From contig WMKJ01000041.1 of NCBI GenBank assembly GCA_009733715.1, forward strand, positions 1 to 64,000: a stretch of 64,000 nt of DNA, given 5' to 3'. Shown one piece after another: positions 1 through 11,180 of this stretch; positions within the stretch are counted from its first letter, which is position 1, and the number at the start of each line of letters is the position of its first letter. A program made the translations under genes and the position numbers. The notes below the pieces were generated by a model. The model was not told where the DNA came from. It did no database searches and saw only the letters and a list, made by a program, of their open reading frames with translations. The DNA comes from Herpomyces periplanetae (taxonomy: Eukaryota; Ascomycota; Laboulbeniomycetes; Herpomycetales; Herpomycetaceae).

Positions 1-99
1 CTTGAAACAGTATACGTAACACACCCTAGATACGACAGCGTATTGTCATGTTCTTTGTATACTAAATATCAATTGTACCAAGTGATAAAAGATACTCAC
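1..99. repeat. left arm of 99-base inverted repeat
   Basis: This stretch is the reverse complement of 2585-2683, with one mismatch at base 11 (t here, where the other arm implies g). It begins at the very first base of the window, so the true arm may extend further left. It is open in the frame that runs into the ferric reductase, and the same 33-codon frame is open on the minus strand of the right arm. The one difference would change a valine codon to glycine. I see no further copy in the window. It could be a terminal repeat, a local inverted duplication, or an assembly fold-back. Confidence 0.9.
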
Positions 100-163
100 T
101 CTCCCCGTCGTCCTCCATCACCTCCTCCTCCTTCCCATATATCTGCACTAGTACCTTTTGCAG

Positions 164-2100
164 CTGGATTACACGGCGTCAATCAATCGCAAAACTTTCT
201 CTTCCTTTACACAACCCTACTAACCTTTCTCTCCTTGTTACTCCTCACCCTATTCTACCGTCTCTTTCACTCCGTTAATCTCTACTTACGCTTATCCCAA
301 ACCGTCGCCCATTCCCATGAACAAGTCGCTTTCTGGTCACACAATTCGAATCATTGGATACCTTGGCTTAAGAAACATCTCATATATTCTCCACTCTTTC
401 GCAACCGTCACAATCGCGAGTTTAGACTCTCTTCAAAATCTCGCTACTACTCAATTTCTACCCTACCCTCCCGTTACCACTCCCTCTTACTCGCCTTATT
501 TTTCTTCTCCAATTTAGCCTATTGCTTAGTCTTACCATGGTCCAAATTTCCCTCCCAAGCCGTAGTGGCCGCTCTACGCGGTCGTACAGGTGTACTCGCT
601 ACGTTAAACTTGATTCCAACCTTCCTCTTCGCTTTCCGTAATAACCCACTTATTCCATTACTGCGCGTCTCCTATGATACTATGAACTTACTTCACCGTT
701 GGTCCGCTCGCATACTCATCCTACACTCTACCTTGCACGCTATTTGTTGGCTTGCCAACTCCTTGTCTGTCTCCCAAATCACCTCTGTACCCAGCATTCT
801 AGCCCGGGAACCCTCCTACCAATGGGGTCTCGTTGCATCTACTCTCTTCATCTTTGTCTTATTTCAATCTCCCGGTCCAATTCGTCACGCCTTTTACGAT
901 TCATTTCTCTTTTTACATCGCTTCGCCGTTCTCATCGCTCTCATAGGCATTTACATACACTTGGATACGCATAATTTACCCTTACTTTACTGCGTTCAAC
1001 TATCTGCCGCCCTATGGCTTCTGGAGTATCTGTTTCGTTTCATATCCATTTACCGTTATAACGTATCCTTGGCTCGTGCTCAAACCACCCAGGTATTAGT
1101 CGAAGCTTTATCTGCTGAAGCTTGTCGAGTTACCTTTACCTTAGTTTCGCCTCTTTCTGCTGCACCCGGTTCCCACGTTCACGTTTACTTTCCCGCTATA
1201 TCTTATTGGTCATCACACCCTTTCTCTATAGCCTGGCTTGATCACAACGCTAACTCCGGCGTCGATTCACACTCCCACGTTACTTCAACTGATAATGCTT
1301 CTATCGCATGCTCAACGACTAATCCTTCGCATGCTTATCTCATGAAAGAGATGGCCGCGTCAACCACTTCCCATACCGCCACAAATCGTCCCGATATTTC
1401 ACCTCCTGAATCTCCTCCCCTACCATCCCTATCCGGTCGTTCTCCCAACTCCTCATCTACTGTAGCTCACTCTTCGGCTATTTTGTCAACCGATCCTCCT
1501 GCTACGCGTGTACATCTTATCGTACGAGCTCGTACCGGTCTTACTCGAAAGTTGTACACCCTGGCCATGTCTTCACCTTCACGTTGTTTTACTACCCGTG
1601 GTGCTCTGGAGGGCCCCTACGGCGGTCAGGATCGTTTATCGTCTTACGGTACCGTAATCCTGCTAGCTGGTGGTGTTGGTATAACTCATCAATTACCCCA
1701 TGCAAGACATTTATTACGAGGCTACGATGCTGGTGTCGTGTCAACTCACAAGATTATCCTCGTATGGACCGTTCCTGAGTTGGAGTGTCTTGAATGGGTT
1801 AAATCATGGATGAGTGAAATCCTTGCTATGCCTCATCGTAAGCGTGTTCTTCGCGTTGAACTTTATGTGACTCGTCCAAAGCGTAATCGTGTCGTCGTTT
1901 CACGCTCAGGTTCCGTACAAATGTTTCCCGGACGCTGCAATGTAGCCCGTTTGCTTGATCAAGCATTAGCCACTCGTGTTGGTGCCACCGTTGTCTCTGT
2001 ATGCGGTCCAGGCAGTTTGGCCGATACTGTTCGTTGTGAAGTACGCAAGCGTGTTCACATTGCAATGCTTGATTTTATCGAAGAGTCTTTTTCATATTAG
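164..2100 (+). CDS. ferric/cupric reductase, FRE family (5' partial)
   Basis: Plasma-membrane flavocytochrome that passes electrons from NADPH through FAD and two hemes to extracellular ferric or cupric chelates. Paired heme-binding histidines sit in two membrane helices (HRWSARILILHSTLH, then HRFAVLIALIGIYIH). These are followed by the FAD motif HPFS, GPYGG, the NADPH motif GGVGIT, the late CGPGS motif, and a C-terminal EESFSY close to the usual EESF end. The frame is open leftwards to base 1 with no early ATG. A good acceptor (ttttgcag, ending at 163) fits the frame, so I place an exon start at 164; upstream exons lie outside the window. About 90 low-complexity Ser/Thr/Pro/His residues are inserted between HPFS and the next conserved strand (roughly 1240-1520). 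The gene converges on the CDS1 gene. Confidence 0.85.
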
Positions 2101-3095
2101 TGCCATATGCTTTTTCCCTAAAGCTGCCCGCCCAACCTTTTCCCCTTCAGCTCCACTCTTTACCCTTTCCCTTGACCTGGTCTACGCCTTTGCGCCCTAT
2201 CCATTTTACTTGTTCACCTGCCTACTCGTATACTTCCATGCTCGCCCCTTTGTCAAATCTTGTTAACTTGGTATTGTCTCTGCCTCCCCCTGTTCTTTGT
2301 TCCCCTTCTCCTGTTCTACTGTTCATATTACGTGCACTCGGCCCCGCGCCTGTGCCCACTCCTCTCTTCCTCCCCCCCTGTCTATTTTCCCTAGTTTTGC
2401 CCGGTTTCTAGCTTTCCAATCCTCCATGCTCCCCCTGTAAGTTTCTTTTTATTCATCTAGCACGCCGGCCGCTCGTTTACCACCTTAGCTTTTGGTCGCC
2501 GATTTTGTTCATTTTTGCACGTGTGAATGCACCCTTTTTTCAAACATGTTAGCGTTCGTGTGTACAAATTTTATGAGTGCGAGTGTGAGTATCTTTTATC
2601 ACTTGGTACAATTGATATTTAGTATACAAAGAACATGACAATACGCTGTCGTATCTAGGGTGTGTTACGTATCCTGTTTCAAGTGACTCTTGCGCGCCTG
2701 TATGCTGTGCGCGGCAGTGGCGGGCCCTTGCGCGTGTCCTGCGGGTTCGTGGACCGCGTGTGGCATCCACTGCATGTCATGTTTGGCGCACTAGCTTAAC
2801 AAAATCTCGCGTCGGTGCACACTGCTGGTTGCACCGTCGGTCTACCTACATGATAACTAGTATGGACCTACTCAGTTATTTGCTTGACATTGAACCTCAT
2901 TGCTGCAGTATCGTGATTATCAGTGCTGGGGAAATGGTGAGATTCACGCATCCACACGCGCGTGAACCACGATCTACGTTTATCTAACACCAAATTAACC
3001 TGTACGATGCACACAATTATCCTGTTCTTCTTTTCCGCCTCCGCCTCGTCAGAAATCCAGACGGGCGCCCTCCATAAACCATTATTCTGTACAAC
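2101..3095. other. intergenic, convergent 3' ends of FRE gene and CDS1
   Basis: There is no convincing gene here. The left part is pyrimidine-rich on the plus strand. The stretch holds the right arm of the inverted repeat (2585-2683) and a CACGTGT at 2518. The short open frames across it show no family features and no codon-like composition. Confidence 0.7.
2585..2683. repeat. right arm of 99-base inverted repeat
   Basis: Reverse complement of bases 1-99 with 98 of 99 matches. Identity stops abruptly on the inner side (base 2584 outward differs from base 100 onward). The outer limit cannot be judged because its partner meets the window edge. The two arms enclose about 2.5 kb containing nearly all the visible reductase gene. 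On the plus strand the arm starts with gtgagtatc, which resembles a 5' splice site. Confidence 0.9.
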
Positions 3096-4676
3096 TCACG
3101 ATACGCCAGCGTCGTGTAATGCGCGCTCTACACTTTCAAGTTTCTCGGGGCGCAAAACACCAATGTTAACCCAATGCTTGCATAACGTTAACATTAACTC
3201 CCGCTGTTGATCTACACGCAAACCGTTTATACACAATTCAAGTATAGCGCCCACAGTTGTCTTATACTCGCTTATAAACGAAGCGTAGTACATATGGGCA
3301 AAAAATCCCATAATAAATTGACAATCCATACGATCGGTCATGCCTCCATGACCGGGTATACTTGCGCCAAAGTCTTTAAGTTTAAAGGTTCGCTTTAAAC
3401 CGCTTGCAAAAAACCCGCCAAACGGAGCTATTAAACTTGCAAACGTTGATAAAATGAATATGTGTACGTTAATTGAAAGTAGGCTAAAGGAATTCCAGGG
3501 TGACGGCAAGTTAAAACTGATCACTCTGGTAAATACCGAATTAGCGTCGCAGTGAAGTCCTGTAAAGAAATTCGATCCTAAATCGTGTACCGGGCAAGTA
3601 AAATAATCGTAGCGCAGCATAATATGGCCTAACAAGAATCCGAATAACACGGTAAATACCCATGCCCCGACAAATCCTTCGACGGTTTTACTGGGTGATA
3701 ACTTGATCAGGGGCCGTCGACCAAAGGTCATTCCGCATATATAGGCAAATATATCGTTAACAATTACCAAGCTTGCTGGTAAGAGAAACCAGAATAACCC
3801 CTCCAGAATATTATTCAGGACAAAGTGCGCCTGAACAACGATCAAGTATAAAGCCATATGAGTCCATGCGAATTGGGTAAATTGAAAACGATAATGCCCC
3901 TTTTGCAGCGAGCCGACAAATAGAACGAAACCTACGCCGTTCTCGATACTCTCATTACCAACGTTAGCCTTACTTTTACTGTAATAAGCACTCACAAAAC
4001 CTTGGATCCCAGCAGCTTGTACACAACTTGCTACGCAGCGTTGATATATATATATATACTAACCGAAAACGTAGAGCATAAAACTCAAAAATCGATGATG
4101 TGTAGCAAAGGGTAAAAGAACCCGATCGACGAGTACGATATGCTTGAAGTAATAAATAATACTTTCTCCGTACAAATAGTAAATTGTTGTACCTAAAAAG
4201 TACCAATTTAAAGACTTTGTAAATCGTAGACTACGAGCTCGACTTGGTACGTTAGCTATGGCAATGACTTCCTTGAACGAGATAATTTGTATAGCTGTAA
4301 CGATTGCCATAACATAGATATGCCCTGCGAGTATAGCAGTAATAAATCCTGAGATCATTACCAAGGTCCATAGGGCGCGTGTTATGAAACTATGCCATTT
4401 TTTCTTCTGGGGTGCATCATTTGTACTTGTTAAATGATTTAATGAGTTACCACCCATAGCAGTGTTGGGAAGAGTGGAGTGGGCATGGGCATGGGCATGC
4501 CATCGGGAATCTGAATTGACATGACCCGAAAAGCTACCCCGTCGTGCACGTACAATATTTACGCTTCCACTGCTAACGTTTCCTGTTCCACTCGTACCAC
4601 TGTTAACGTTGGCACTGGATGAAGTACCAGAGCCGCGATTAACGGCAAAGATGATATCACGACGCAATTTCCCCAT
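3096..4676 (-). CDS. CDS1: phosphatidate cytidylyltransferase (CDP-diacylglycerol synthase)
   Basis: Makes CDP-diacylglycerol from phosphatidic acid and CTP in the ER membrane, the branch point to phosphatidylinositol and other phospholipids. Exons: 4676-4064 and 3931-3096, joined across a 132-base intron (GTTAGT donor, GTAG acceptor); 482 residues. The N-terminal 100 or so residues are Gly/Ser/Asn-rich. Many hydrophobic membrane segments follow. Near the C terminus the complete family signature is present: S-x-L-K-R, then K-D, then PGHGGMTDRMD. LSPSKTVEG is the usual upstream conserved block. The start is the ATG of MGKLRRD; longer open frames upstream begin with non-ATG codons. The gene is divergent from the ATRIP-like gene, 807 bases away. 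Confidence 0.95.
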
Positions 4677-5483
4677 AACGTTGTACTCGAAAGTAACGTG
4701 CCGATGAAATTTCTGGTACGCGCACACATACACACACGCGGGCGCGTATATACGTGGGAATGCGCGAGCCCGCCGCTCGTACCGCAGCTCCCGCGGAGCG
4801 AGAGCGAGTTGCGTGTACTTGATAACCACACGCTTGCCGCTGCGTACTGTGGTAAGTAAAAGTAAGTGTGAAAAATGAATGTATGTCTAAGAACGCCCCC
4901 AGACTGTGTAGATTCCCGGTTAACGTGAAACCGTCAACTGTTTGCACCTCACTTTGCTCCAACGTCTTCTCCCAGTTACAATTTAACCTTGATTACAGCC
5001 CGTTTTTGTTCGTATACGCTAAATACTAGAGCGCGTATGCATGTGAGTATGCACGTTAATCAAGCCGGAAACCAATCTTTACACGCGCATCTAACACACC
5101 CCTTTGCTCTGCGGTAACTCGCTTACCAGCACTGAGTCTTCCCGTTGAAGTAGCGTTTGTTCATCCCTGATCAATTCACCGCAGAATCGCGTAATTCTCG
5201 TTAATTAAACCTTTGCCGTAATAAAAATTAGTTAACAAATCTTTTCCAATATCCGTTGTTCTCCCATCTCGCTTCCCTGCCCGTTCGAATTTGACGATCG
5301 CGGTCTACGGAATATAGATAGTCCGGGATCGGAGTAAATATGTTCCCGGGAGCGCGCCGTGCGGGAAAGTTGGTTAAGTGGTAAAATTTAGGCTTAAGAA
5401 GAAGAATTAGAGGGGAACGGTACGATGTGAGGAAAGTGTCTAATTTAACTACGCGTATCGATAGGCGTATACGTGCGTATATA
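4677..5483. other. divergent promoter region CDS1 / ATRIP-like
   Basis: 807 bases between two divergent start codons. An alternating purine/pyrimidine stretch (cacacatacacacacg) occurs near 4720. I see no gene, and no TATA box I would defend. Confidence 0.6.
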
Positions 5484-7514
5484 ATGGAAGAATTTGACAT
5501 TAATTGGGATGAAGTTGATGATGAAGAGCTCGTAGAATTAGAGCAGGATGCGTGGACGGGGACGCGAAGTTTTGAAAATGATAAAAATAGTTTACAATGT
5601 CGAATTGGCCAATTAGAAGCTGATGTGCGACGAGAGCGTGAAGCTGCCATTATTAAAAGTGGTGAAGCAGCTTTACTCAGAAAAAAACAGGCCAACCTAG
5701 TAGAGCATTATGAAAATCTTATTGGGGAATTGAAGCGAACTCATGCAAACACTCTACGGCAAGTTCACGACGAAGTGAAGAATTTACAACGAGAACGCGA
5801 TTGTGAACGCGTAACAAATCGATTTCTCGAGCACGAAATGAACACCACATCCATAACCAATTCCATTTCACCCTCCGCTCGGATGCATCATTTGCCCTTT
5901 CGCGATGGTTTCGATGAAGAAAGTTCCAACGGGCCAAAACCGGTTGCTCCTTCCCCATCCACTCAACATCATGACGCCACCGACGTCCGTGTCGGGCACA
6001 AGCGAAAACGTTGTTCCGACAGCCCGGGTTCTGCATTAACGATTTTCCCCAGCCAGGGCTCAGCCACCGTTTCATCAGCCCCGTTACGTAATGACGCACT
6101 GTGGCATGATCAGGTGACCAGGATTCGGTCATTTTTAGGGGAATTCGAGATGCAATTAGGCGCGAATTTTTCCTTTCTTCAATTGTCTTTACACCATACT
6201 TTTACGGAGAATTTTGGGACATCTTTTAGCAAGTGTAAACGACACAGTGGACGTATTTTTGAATGGCTTGCGGGTTTGGAATTTCCAAGTGAACCAAATA
6301 TTCAATTGCTAACAATTTTGTTAAATGGTGTGCGCACCATTACTACTGTGTTTAACGCGTCAAATACGGATTCTCAAAATCAATTAACCAATGTACACTT
6401 TCGTGGGGAATTTATCAGGATAATCTGTTCACTATGGACACGGTGCCTGGATGAAAAGTTCATTGAACCAATTAATGTTCTCGTGGATTTATTACAATTT
6501 TGTCTAAGTATTTCTCCCATATCACTGGCCCGTGACTATATACTTGAAGAGTGTATAGTTTGCGCAACAAGAAGTATTGATTTAGTTGCAGTACCACGTG
6601 GAAGAGCCTGGACTAAACCAGGATGTTTACGCGGTCGTGCCGAACGAGAAATTGAAGGACAAATTAACCTAGATTCATGCTTAACTTTATTGAAATTTCT
6701 AGCCGAAATATGCGCTACAAATGTTACGGCAACTCGAAGATACTGGACGTGTATAAAGTATGATTTTGTACTAGTCATGTTAATGCGCGCTCAACCTACC
6801 CAACAAATTATTGGCATGCTGGATATTTTATGCTTTTCAACCCTTGAGGATAGCTTTGGATCAATTGATTTTGATTACAGTATTTCTCCAAAATCTCGAC
6901 CTACGGATAAGCAAGAACATATTGAGAATAGCTTATTAGAACGGTTATTAAATTTGTTGTTTGAATTACCCTTAACCCGTTCACATATTCAACCAGTAGT
7001 CAGTCAAGCCCATATTAATTCATCGTGTGGAATTAGCCAGTTCCAAGATGATTTTCCCATTAGGGGTTGGATTAAGCCGGCCGTACCATCACCATCAAGC
7101 TCACAATCAGACATGTTAAAAGTACGCATGTCGGTTTTGAATGTTTTAAAGCGGCTCTGTGGTTACGAGTATTCATTACGTCGATTAGCTTCGCATCGTT
7201 CAACGTTACCGGCATTATTCAAACTGTTATATACCACCGTCAATATGATCTACGCTTATCCACCGGCTCACCATACACTTTTGTGCTCACTTGTAAACGC
7301 CGTTGTACCCGTAATTTATGAAATTATGTGTATTGTACCTCACAGTTCAAACGATCATCACGCTCGCCGAGCGTTTATTTCTATGGCAAGACTCGCCTTT
7401 GCGCAGCAACTTATTCTGGATGCCCCACTTGATCTTGCGATAACCGATGCAGCTCACGGTTTACTGGCTGATGAATACGACATTGCAACGTTAGCGCCCC
7501 ACTTTCTACACTGA
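5484..7514 (+). CDS. ATRIP/Rad26/Lcd1-like DNA damage checkpoint protein
   Basis: 676-residue protein. It opens with a very acidic segment (MEEFDINWDEVDDEELVELE), then a coiled coil of about 90 residues (roughly 30-125) containing GEAALLRKKQANLVEHYE. That block resembles the coiled-coil region of fungal Rad26/UvsD, the partner of the ATR kinase. A basic patch (GHKRKR) near residue 190 may be a nuclear signal. The remaining 450 residues look all-helical, as in the ATRIP repeat region. ATRIP family members bind RPA-coated single-stranded DNA and bring ATR to it. The start is the first ATG at the acidic segment. No introns are needed. The assignment rests on the coiled coil and architecture, since this family is poorly conserved. 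Confidence 0.72.
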   Translation: MEEFDINWDEVDDEELVELEQDAWTGTRSFENDKNSLQCRIGQLEADVRREREAAIIKSGEAALLRKKQANLVEHYENLIGELKRTHANTLRQVHDEVKNLQRERDCERVTNRFLEHEMNTTSITNSISPSARMHHLPFRDGFDEESSNGPKPVAPSPSTQHHDATDVRVGHKRKRCSDSPGSALTIFPSQGSATVSSAPLRNDALWHDQVTRIRSFLGEFEMQLGANFSFLQLSLHHTFTENFGTSFSKCKRHSGRIFEWLAGLEFPSEPNIQLLTILLNGVRTITTVFNASNTDSQNQLTNVHFRGEFIRIICSLWTRCLDEKFIEPINVLVDLLQFCLSISPISLARDYILEECIVCATRSIDLVAVPRGRAWTKPGCLRGRAEREIEGQINLDSCLTLLKFLAEICATNVTATRRYWTCIKYDFVLVMLMRAQPTQQIIGMLDILCFSTLEDSFGSIDFDYSISPKSRPTDKQEHIENSLLERLLNLLFELPLTRSHIQPVVSQAHINSSCGISQFQDDFPIRGWIKPAVPSPSSSQSDMLKVRMSVLNVLKRLCGYEYSLRRLASHRSTLPALFKLLYTTVNMIYAYPPAHHTLLCSLVNAVVPVIYEIMCIVPHSSNDHHARRAFISMARLAFAQQLILDAPLDLAITDAAHGLLADEYDIATLAPHFLH

Positions 7515-8865
7515 AGGTTCCACGCTAACAGTTCCTTTTCGGTAAAAAACCCCCAAAATATGGCTAACGCCTCTTGCGTTTACTCGCAAGGAATAAAGGT
7601 TGAGCCATAATCAATTTAACGGATACTTGGTGTCATTGAACATTTTACTATCAATGCTTGCTGCTGGATACATAATTCCTTTACTCCTTTGCGCTAAAGT
7701 TTAAACTTGGTTTACCGGCTTGTTCGCAAGTCAATTCCAGCGTGGTACACACTTTCCGCCTCATTGTCTGACATGTTATTAATTTATCAGGCCTATGCAT
7801 CATTTTTCATTACCCGAGTTTATTCAGCTACACTGCATGCAATTGTTTGATCGCGCATGGTTTATCTGTAATTAACAAGCTCACTGGCCTTCTAGTTGAC
7901 TCTCATACGCCGTGACCACTCGAATCAAACGAAGGATCAGGATTCCCAGTTATGTTTTACATGTTGGTGCTCCCAAGGAAATTCGACCGGTTCCGCTGGA
8001 TTTACACGGGATGATTCTAATACTGTTATTGTCACTGTCACTATCAATGTAATCTCCATTTCTGTCGCCATCACCATCACCACCGCCATCGCCATCGCCA
8101 CTACCGATCCCCAGTGTTGTTCATGATTTAGTCTTCCGCTCTAGTTTCATTCCCCCTAACCTTAACGGGTTAGTTAGCCGTCGCCTTACCCTCCTTGGGG
8201 GTTTTTGTTTTTTTTCCAATCGCCATCGCTGGCGCAAGTTTCCCGATAAAAAGAAAATCTGCCGGGTGGATCGCTTTTAATAGCGGCTTAGCTTGTTGAA
8301 TTGGTTCGTTTACACGCTCATTCGTTGGCCCGTCGCTCAACTGGCTCTCGTCTACACTTGGTCCTTCATGTTATGTCTAGGATCTCCTTGCCCTTGTCAT
8401 CGATTCTCTTTAATCATCCATTCACCCTTTAATTTTGCTTTTACTCTACATCCTTTTTACCTTTCCCTCGCCCGTCACTCTACCGTTTTCTTTGCCTCCT
8501 TATCCATCTCCTGACTGGACGCCCCTCTCCCTTCAGCGCCGGTTCTCGCGCCTCTGTTTAACTTCCTGGTCTTGTTAGCAGCTATTTGTCTCGTGTACAT
8601 AGTGTACATAATTCTTGCTGTATCGTTTAATGGTTCACTTGATCTCTCCCTGTTACTCACACTTCAATCCACACTCGTTCACTTTACCTATTTTTAGTCA
8701 ATCTGTAAACACTTTACTGGCATTTCCCGGCCACGAACTTTCTTTTGTATTAGTAGCCGTTGCTCCCGTATCCGCGCCTACGCCCCCTTTTCTTTTTTGT
8801 TTTACTCTAACTGTCTACACGTTCACTATCCTGTATTTTGGTACATTGAAGTAGTGCGTGTGCTC

Positions 8866-8894
8866 GTACGCACGTACGCACGCACGCACGCACG
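8866..8894. repeat. (GCAC/GTAC)n microsatellite
   Basis: Tandem tetranucleotide units with gtac and gcac variants, in non-coding DNA upstream of the secreted-protein gene. Confidence 0.85.
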
Positions 8895-9020
8895 TCTCTC
8901 GCCACTAACGTCACTGCGCGCTGAGTTACTTTCTCTTGACTATTTATCCCCGTGGTCCGCTCCCATTTCAGGGAAATTTACCTTTTTCGTACACATCCAT
9001 TCATCCTTCGACCTTCGCAT

Positions 9021-9092
9021 CCGCGCACTCGCACACTCGCACACCCGCACACCCGCACACCCGCGCACCCGCGCACCCGCGCACTCACACAC
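9021..9092. repeat. short minisatellite, about 10-base units like CGCACACCCG
   Basis: Several imperfect tandem units drifting from gcacactc through gcacacccgc to gcgcacccgc. It ends about 250 bases before the start of the secreted-protein gene. Confidence 0.8.
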
Positions 9093-9345
9093 TTACATTC
9101 TCCAGGAATTTGAGTTACCTTGCTAGCCCTGTCCGCCAGCCTACCTGCCAGCCAGCCAGCCTTCCTTTCTACTCAAATCATTCGCTCACATCTTCTTTCA
9201 CAAATCGGTCGTTCCCCTTATACTATCGCTGCCACCACATGTATATATACATATACTTATACGTATACGTATACTTACACACTCACTTATCTGCTAAACG
9301 TGCCCTTGTCTTGTCTAATTTTCCATTACTCTACGCCTCTTCGTG

Positions 9346-10898
9346 ATGCTTATTCCCTTGGCCTTATCCGTGCTTATCACGCTGGTACCATCAACGGTAC
9401 ACGGTGCTGAATTTGCCTTAACCGCGCGCGCCGAATGTAAAAAGTGTCCCGACCCTTTGTGCAGTAATAAGCGCATCTACGACCCCTTCATTTTTGGTGC
9501 ACGATCTGTTCGACCCGCTTGTCGAATCGATTCCGTGCCCATTGAGGGTTACGCCGTCTGGCTACAGTCGGAGGAAAAATGCTTTTTACCTGCTGCCTAC
9601 GTTGAAGAAGCCAACTTTGACTCTTTACCCGTTTGTCCCAACAAACCTCCTCCCCCGCGTGAATTTAATACTCGATTGCGCTTCTATAGTGAATGCACCA
9701 TATGCCCTTACCAACGTTGTGATGCCGCTCACTTTTATCATCCCGGTGATAATACTCGCGTAGTTTGTTGGTCTAATGTGCCCTCCCATAGCGTTATAAA
9801 TAATACGTGAGTTCACCCAATTTTACTACCGTTATTTTCACTTCTACTCTTCACCTCGTTTATCAGTTTAACGCACGTTCAACTGCTCGCGCCCGCGCCC
9901 GTTGCCGTACCTCTGTAACTGCAGCGATGGTGATATATGAGTTAATTGACACTATTATCATCTCCTACGTTGATCATATCGGGTTGATTCAACCTCATCA
10001 CCTGCTTACACGCCCTGTACGATGAAGATGCACAATAGAAGAGATGTATTAAGTGAAAAGTATCGTTAACTAACACTTGTTAATTTGTGTGTATGTGTAC
10101 GCGCCCGCACACATATACACACACACACACACTTGACGAGCTGCCATTATTAGTATTTGGTTTAAAACGGAAAAAAACTGTTATCTACCGGAAATTGCTC
10201 TAGAGGAACCGCCTAAACAGGGTAAGTTAACTCTTTCTGAGTTTGCGCCGCACGGTAACGAATCCGGATGCTTTGTATCCGCAATTTCGGGCTACGCCCA
10301 CTCGGAGATATGAGGTCAAAATGTTAAGTTGCGTGCGCGTGGCGTGTGACATTAATATTGTAGAAATTAACGTGCAACTAACTCTCACGGGGTGGGGGTC
10401 GATACACAACCTCCACCGTGGATACATTTGTTAATAGTGAGCGAGCAGTGTGGACCGATTCCATTCCTTAGTTTGCCCTCGACGGCTCATCTCCGACAAA
10501 ATTCTCGCCCAAGCATGATTAAACGGTCGTACGATGTAGCTCGTTCTGCGCATACACTTATTCGTGATACGGTAGTTGACCGGGTTAAAGCTCTGGCCAA
10601 ACGAGCACCACAGTTCCTTATATCCGTGATTACCACTTCAAATCATCCTACATCCTGTCGGACTTGCGCGTCGAAAGATTGTGCAGCGTCTCAAACTTAC
10701 TCTGCATCGTCTGAAGTTATCCTCCAGTGCTTCGGTACTAATGCAACAGACCTTTCAGCTAATGATTTTTATCCTGCAAACAGTTGGGGATTAACGACCC
10801 AGTTCTGTTGGGTTAACATGGGTAATTTAGTCTACGAGAAATTAGACCTTTTCCGCTTTCCGACTTGCGATAAATTCTCCATTCCAGACGTTAGCTGA
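9346..10898 (+). CDS. secreted cysteine-rich protein with three related modules
   Basis: Exons 9346-9806, 10154-10221 and 10438-10898 (introns 347 and 216 bases) give 329 residues exactly in frame. Residues 1-20 are a clear signal peptide ending in VHG before AEF. Three modules then follow, each opening with C-x2-C-x4-C: residues 31, 117 and 250 (CKKCPDPLC, CTICPYQRC, CRTCASKDC). In modules 1 and 2 the second half has W-[LF]-x-[ST]-E-[EK]-x-C-[FY]-L-P, and the short second exon completes module 2. A basic linker of about 65 residues separates modules 2 and 3. The W...CYxP pattern recalls SH3-like secreted modules, but I cannot name the family. An extracellular location is inferred from the signal peptide and paired cysteines. 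The start is the ATG right after an in-frame GTG. Confidence 0.8.
10107..10133. repeat. CA microsatellite in intron 1 of the cysteine-rich gene
   Basis: Runs of cacaca interrupted by tata, about 20 bases before the acceptor of the 347-base intron. Confidence 0.8.
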
Positions 10899-11180
10899 AC
10901 ATGTATACACTTTTGTCCTTGCACTGTAACATGCTTCGTTTAGGTGTTTGCTCACTGAAGCTCTTTTTGTATTTAAACTAGCTGGTTTTTCCCCATTTTG
11001 ATCGCAATATATATAGTGACATTGCCGATTCGTAATTTTATGATCTCCATCGTTTGATGTTTCCCTCTGGCATCTACTCGCTCACACTAACCAACTGTAT
11101 GTCGTTGAACGTGTCATTGTAATTAGGCATCCCGACCATGTTTGCCTATTCACGCTCAATTCCGTATCCCACGCAACCGT

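Larger units (their letters stand above)
7515..9345. other. 1.8 kb intergenic, pyrimidine-rich and repeat-rich
   Basis: I recognise no gene. The plus strand is C/T-rich from about 7,900 to the next gene. It holds a CCATCA/GCCATC-like run (8068-8101), a GCAC tetramer run (8866-8894), a CGCACACCCG-like minisatellite (9021-9092) and a TA/TACG run (9241-9286). The open frames across it are low-complexity by-products. Confidence 0.6.

Noticed and set aside
7896-8126. Open frame of 76 codons, plus strand
   Set aside because: It is largely the Ile/Thr/Ala translation of a ccatca/gccatc repeat, with no family features.
8797-9346. Overlapping plus-strand open frames of about 100-136 codons before the cysteine-rich gene
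   Set aside because: They read through simple repeats (cacacccg, gtata) and change register; probably promoter or 5' UTR.
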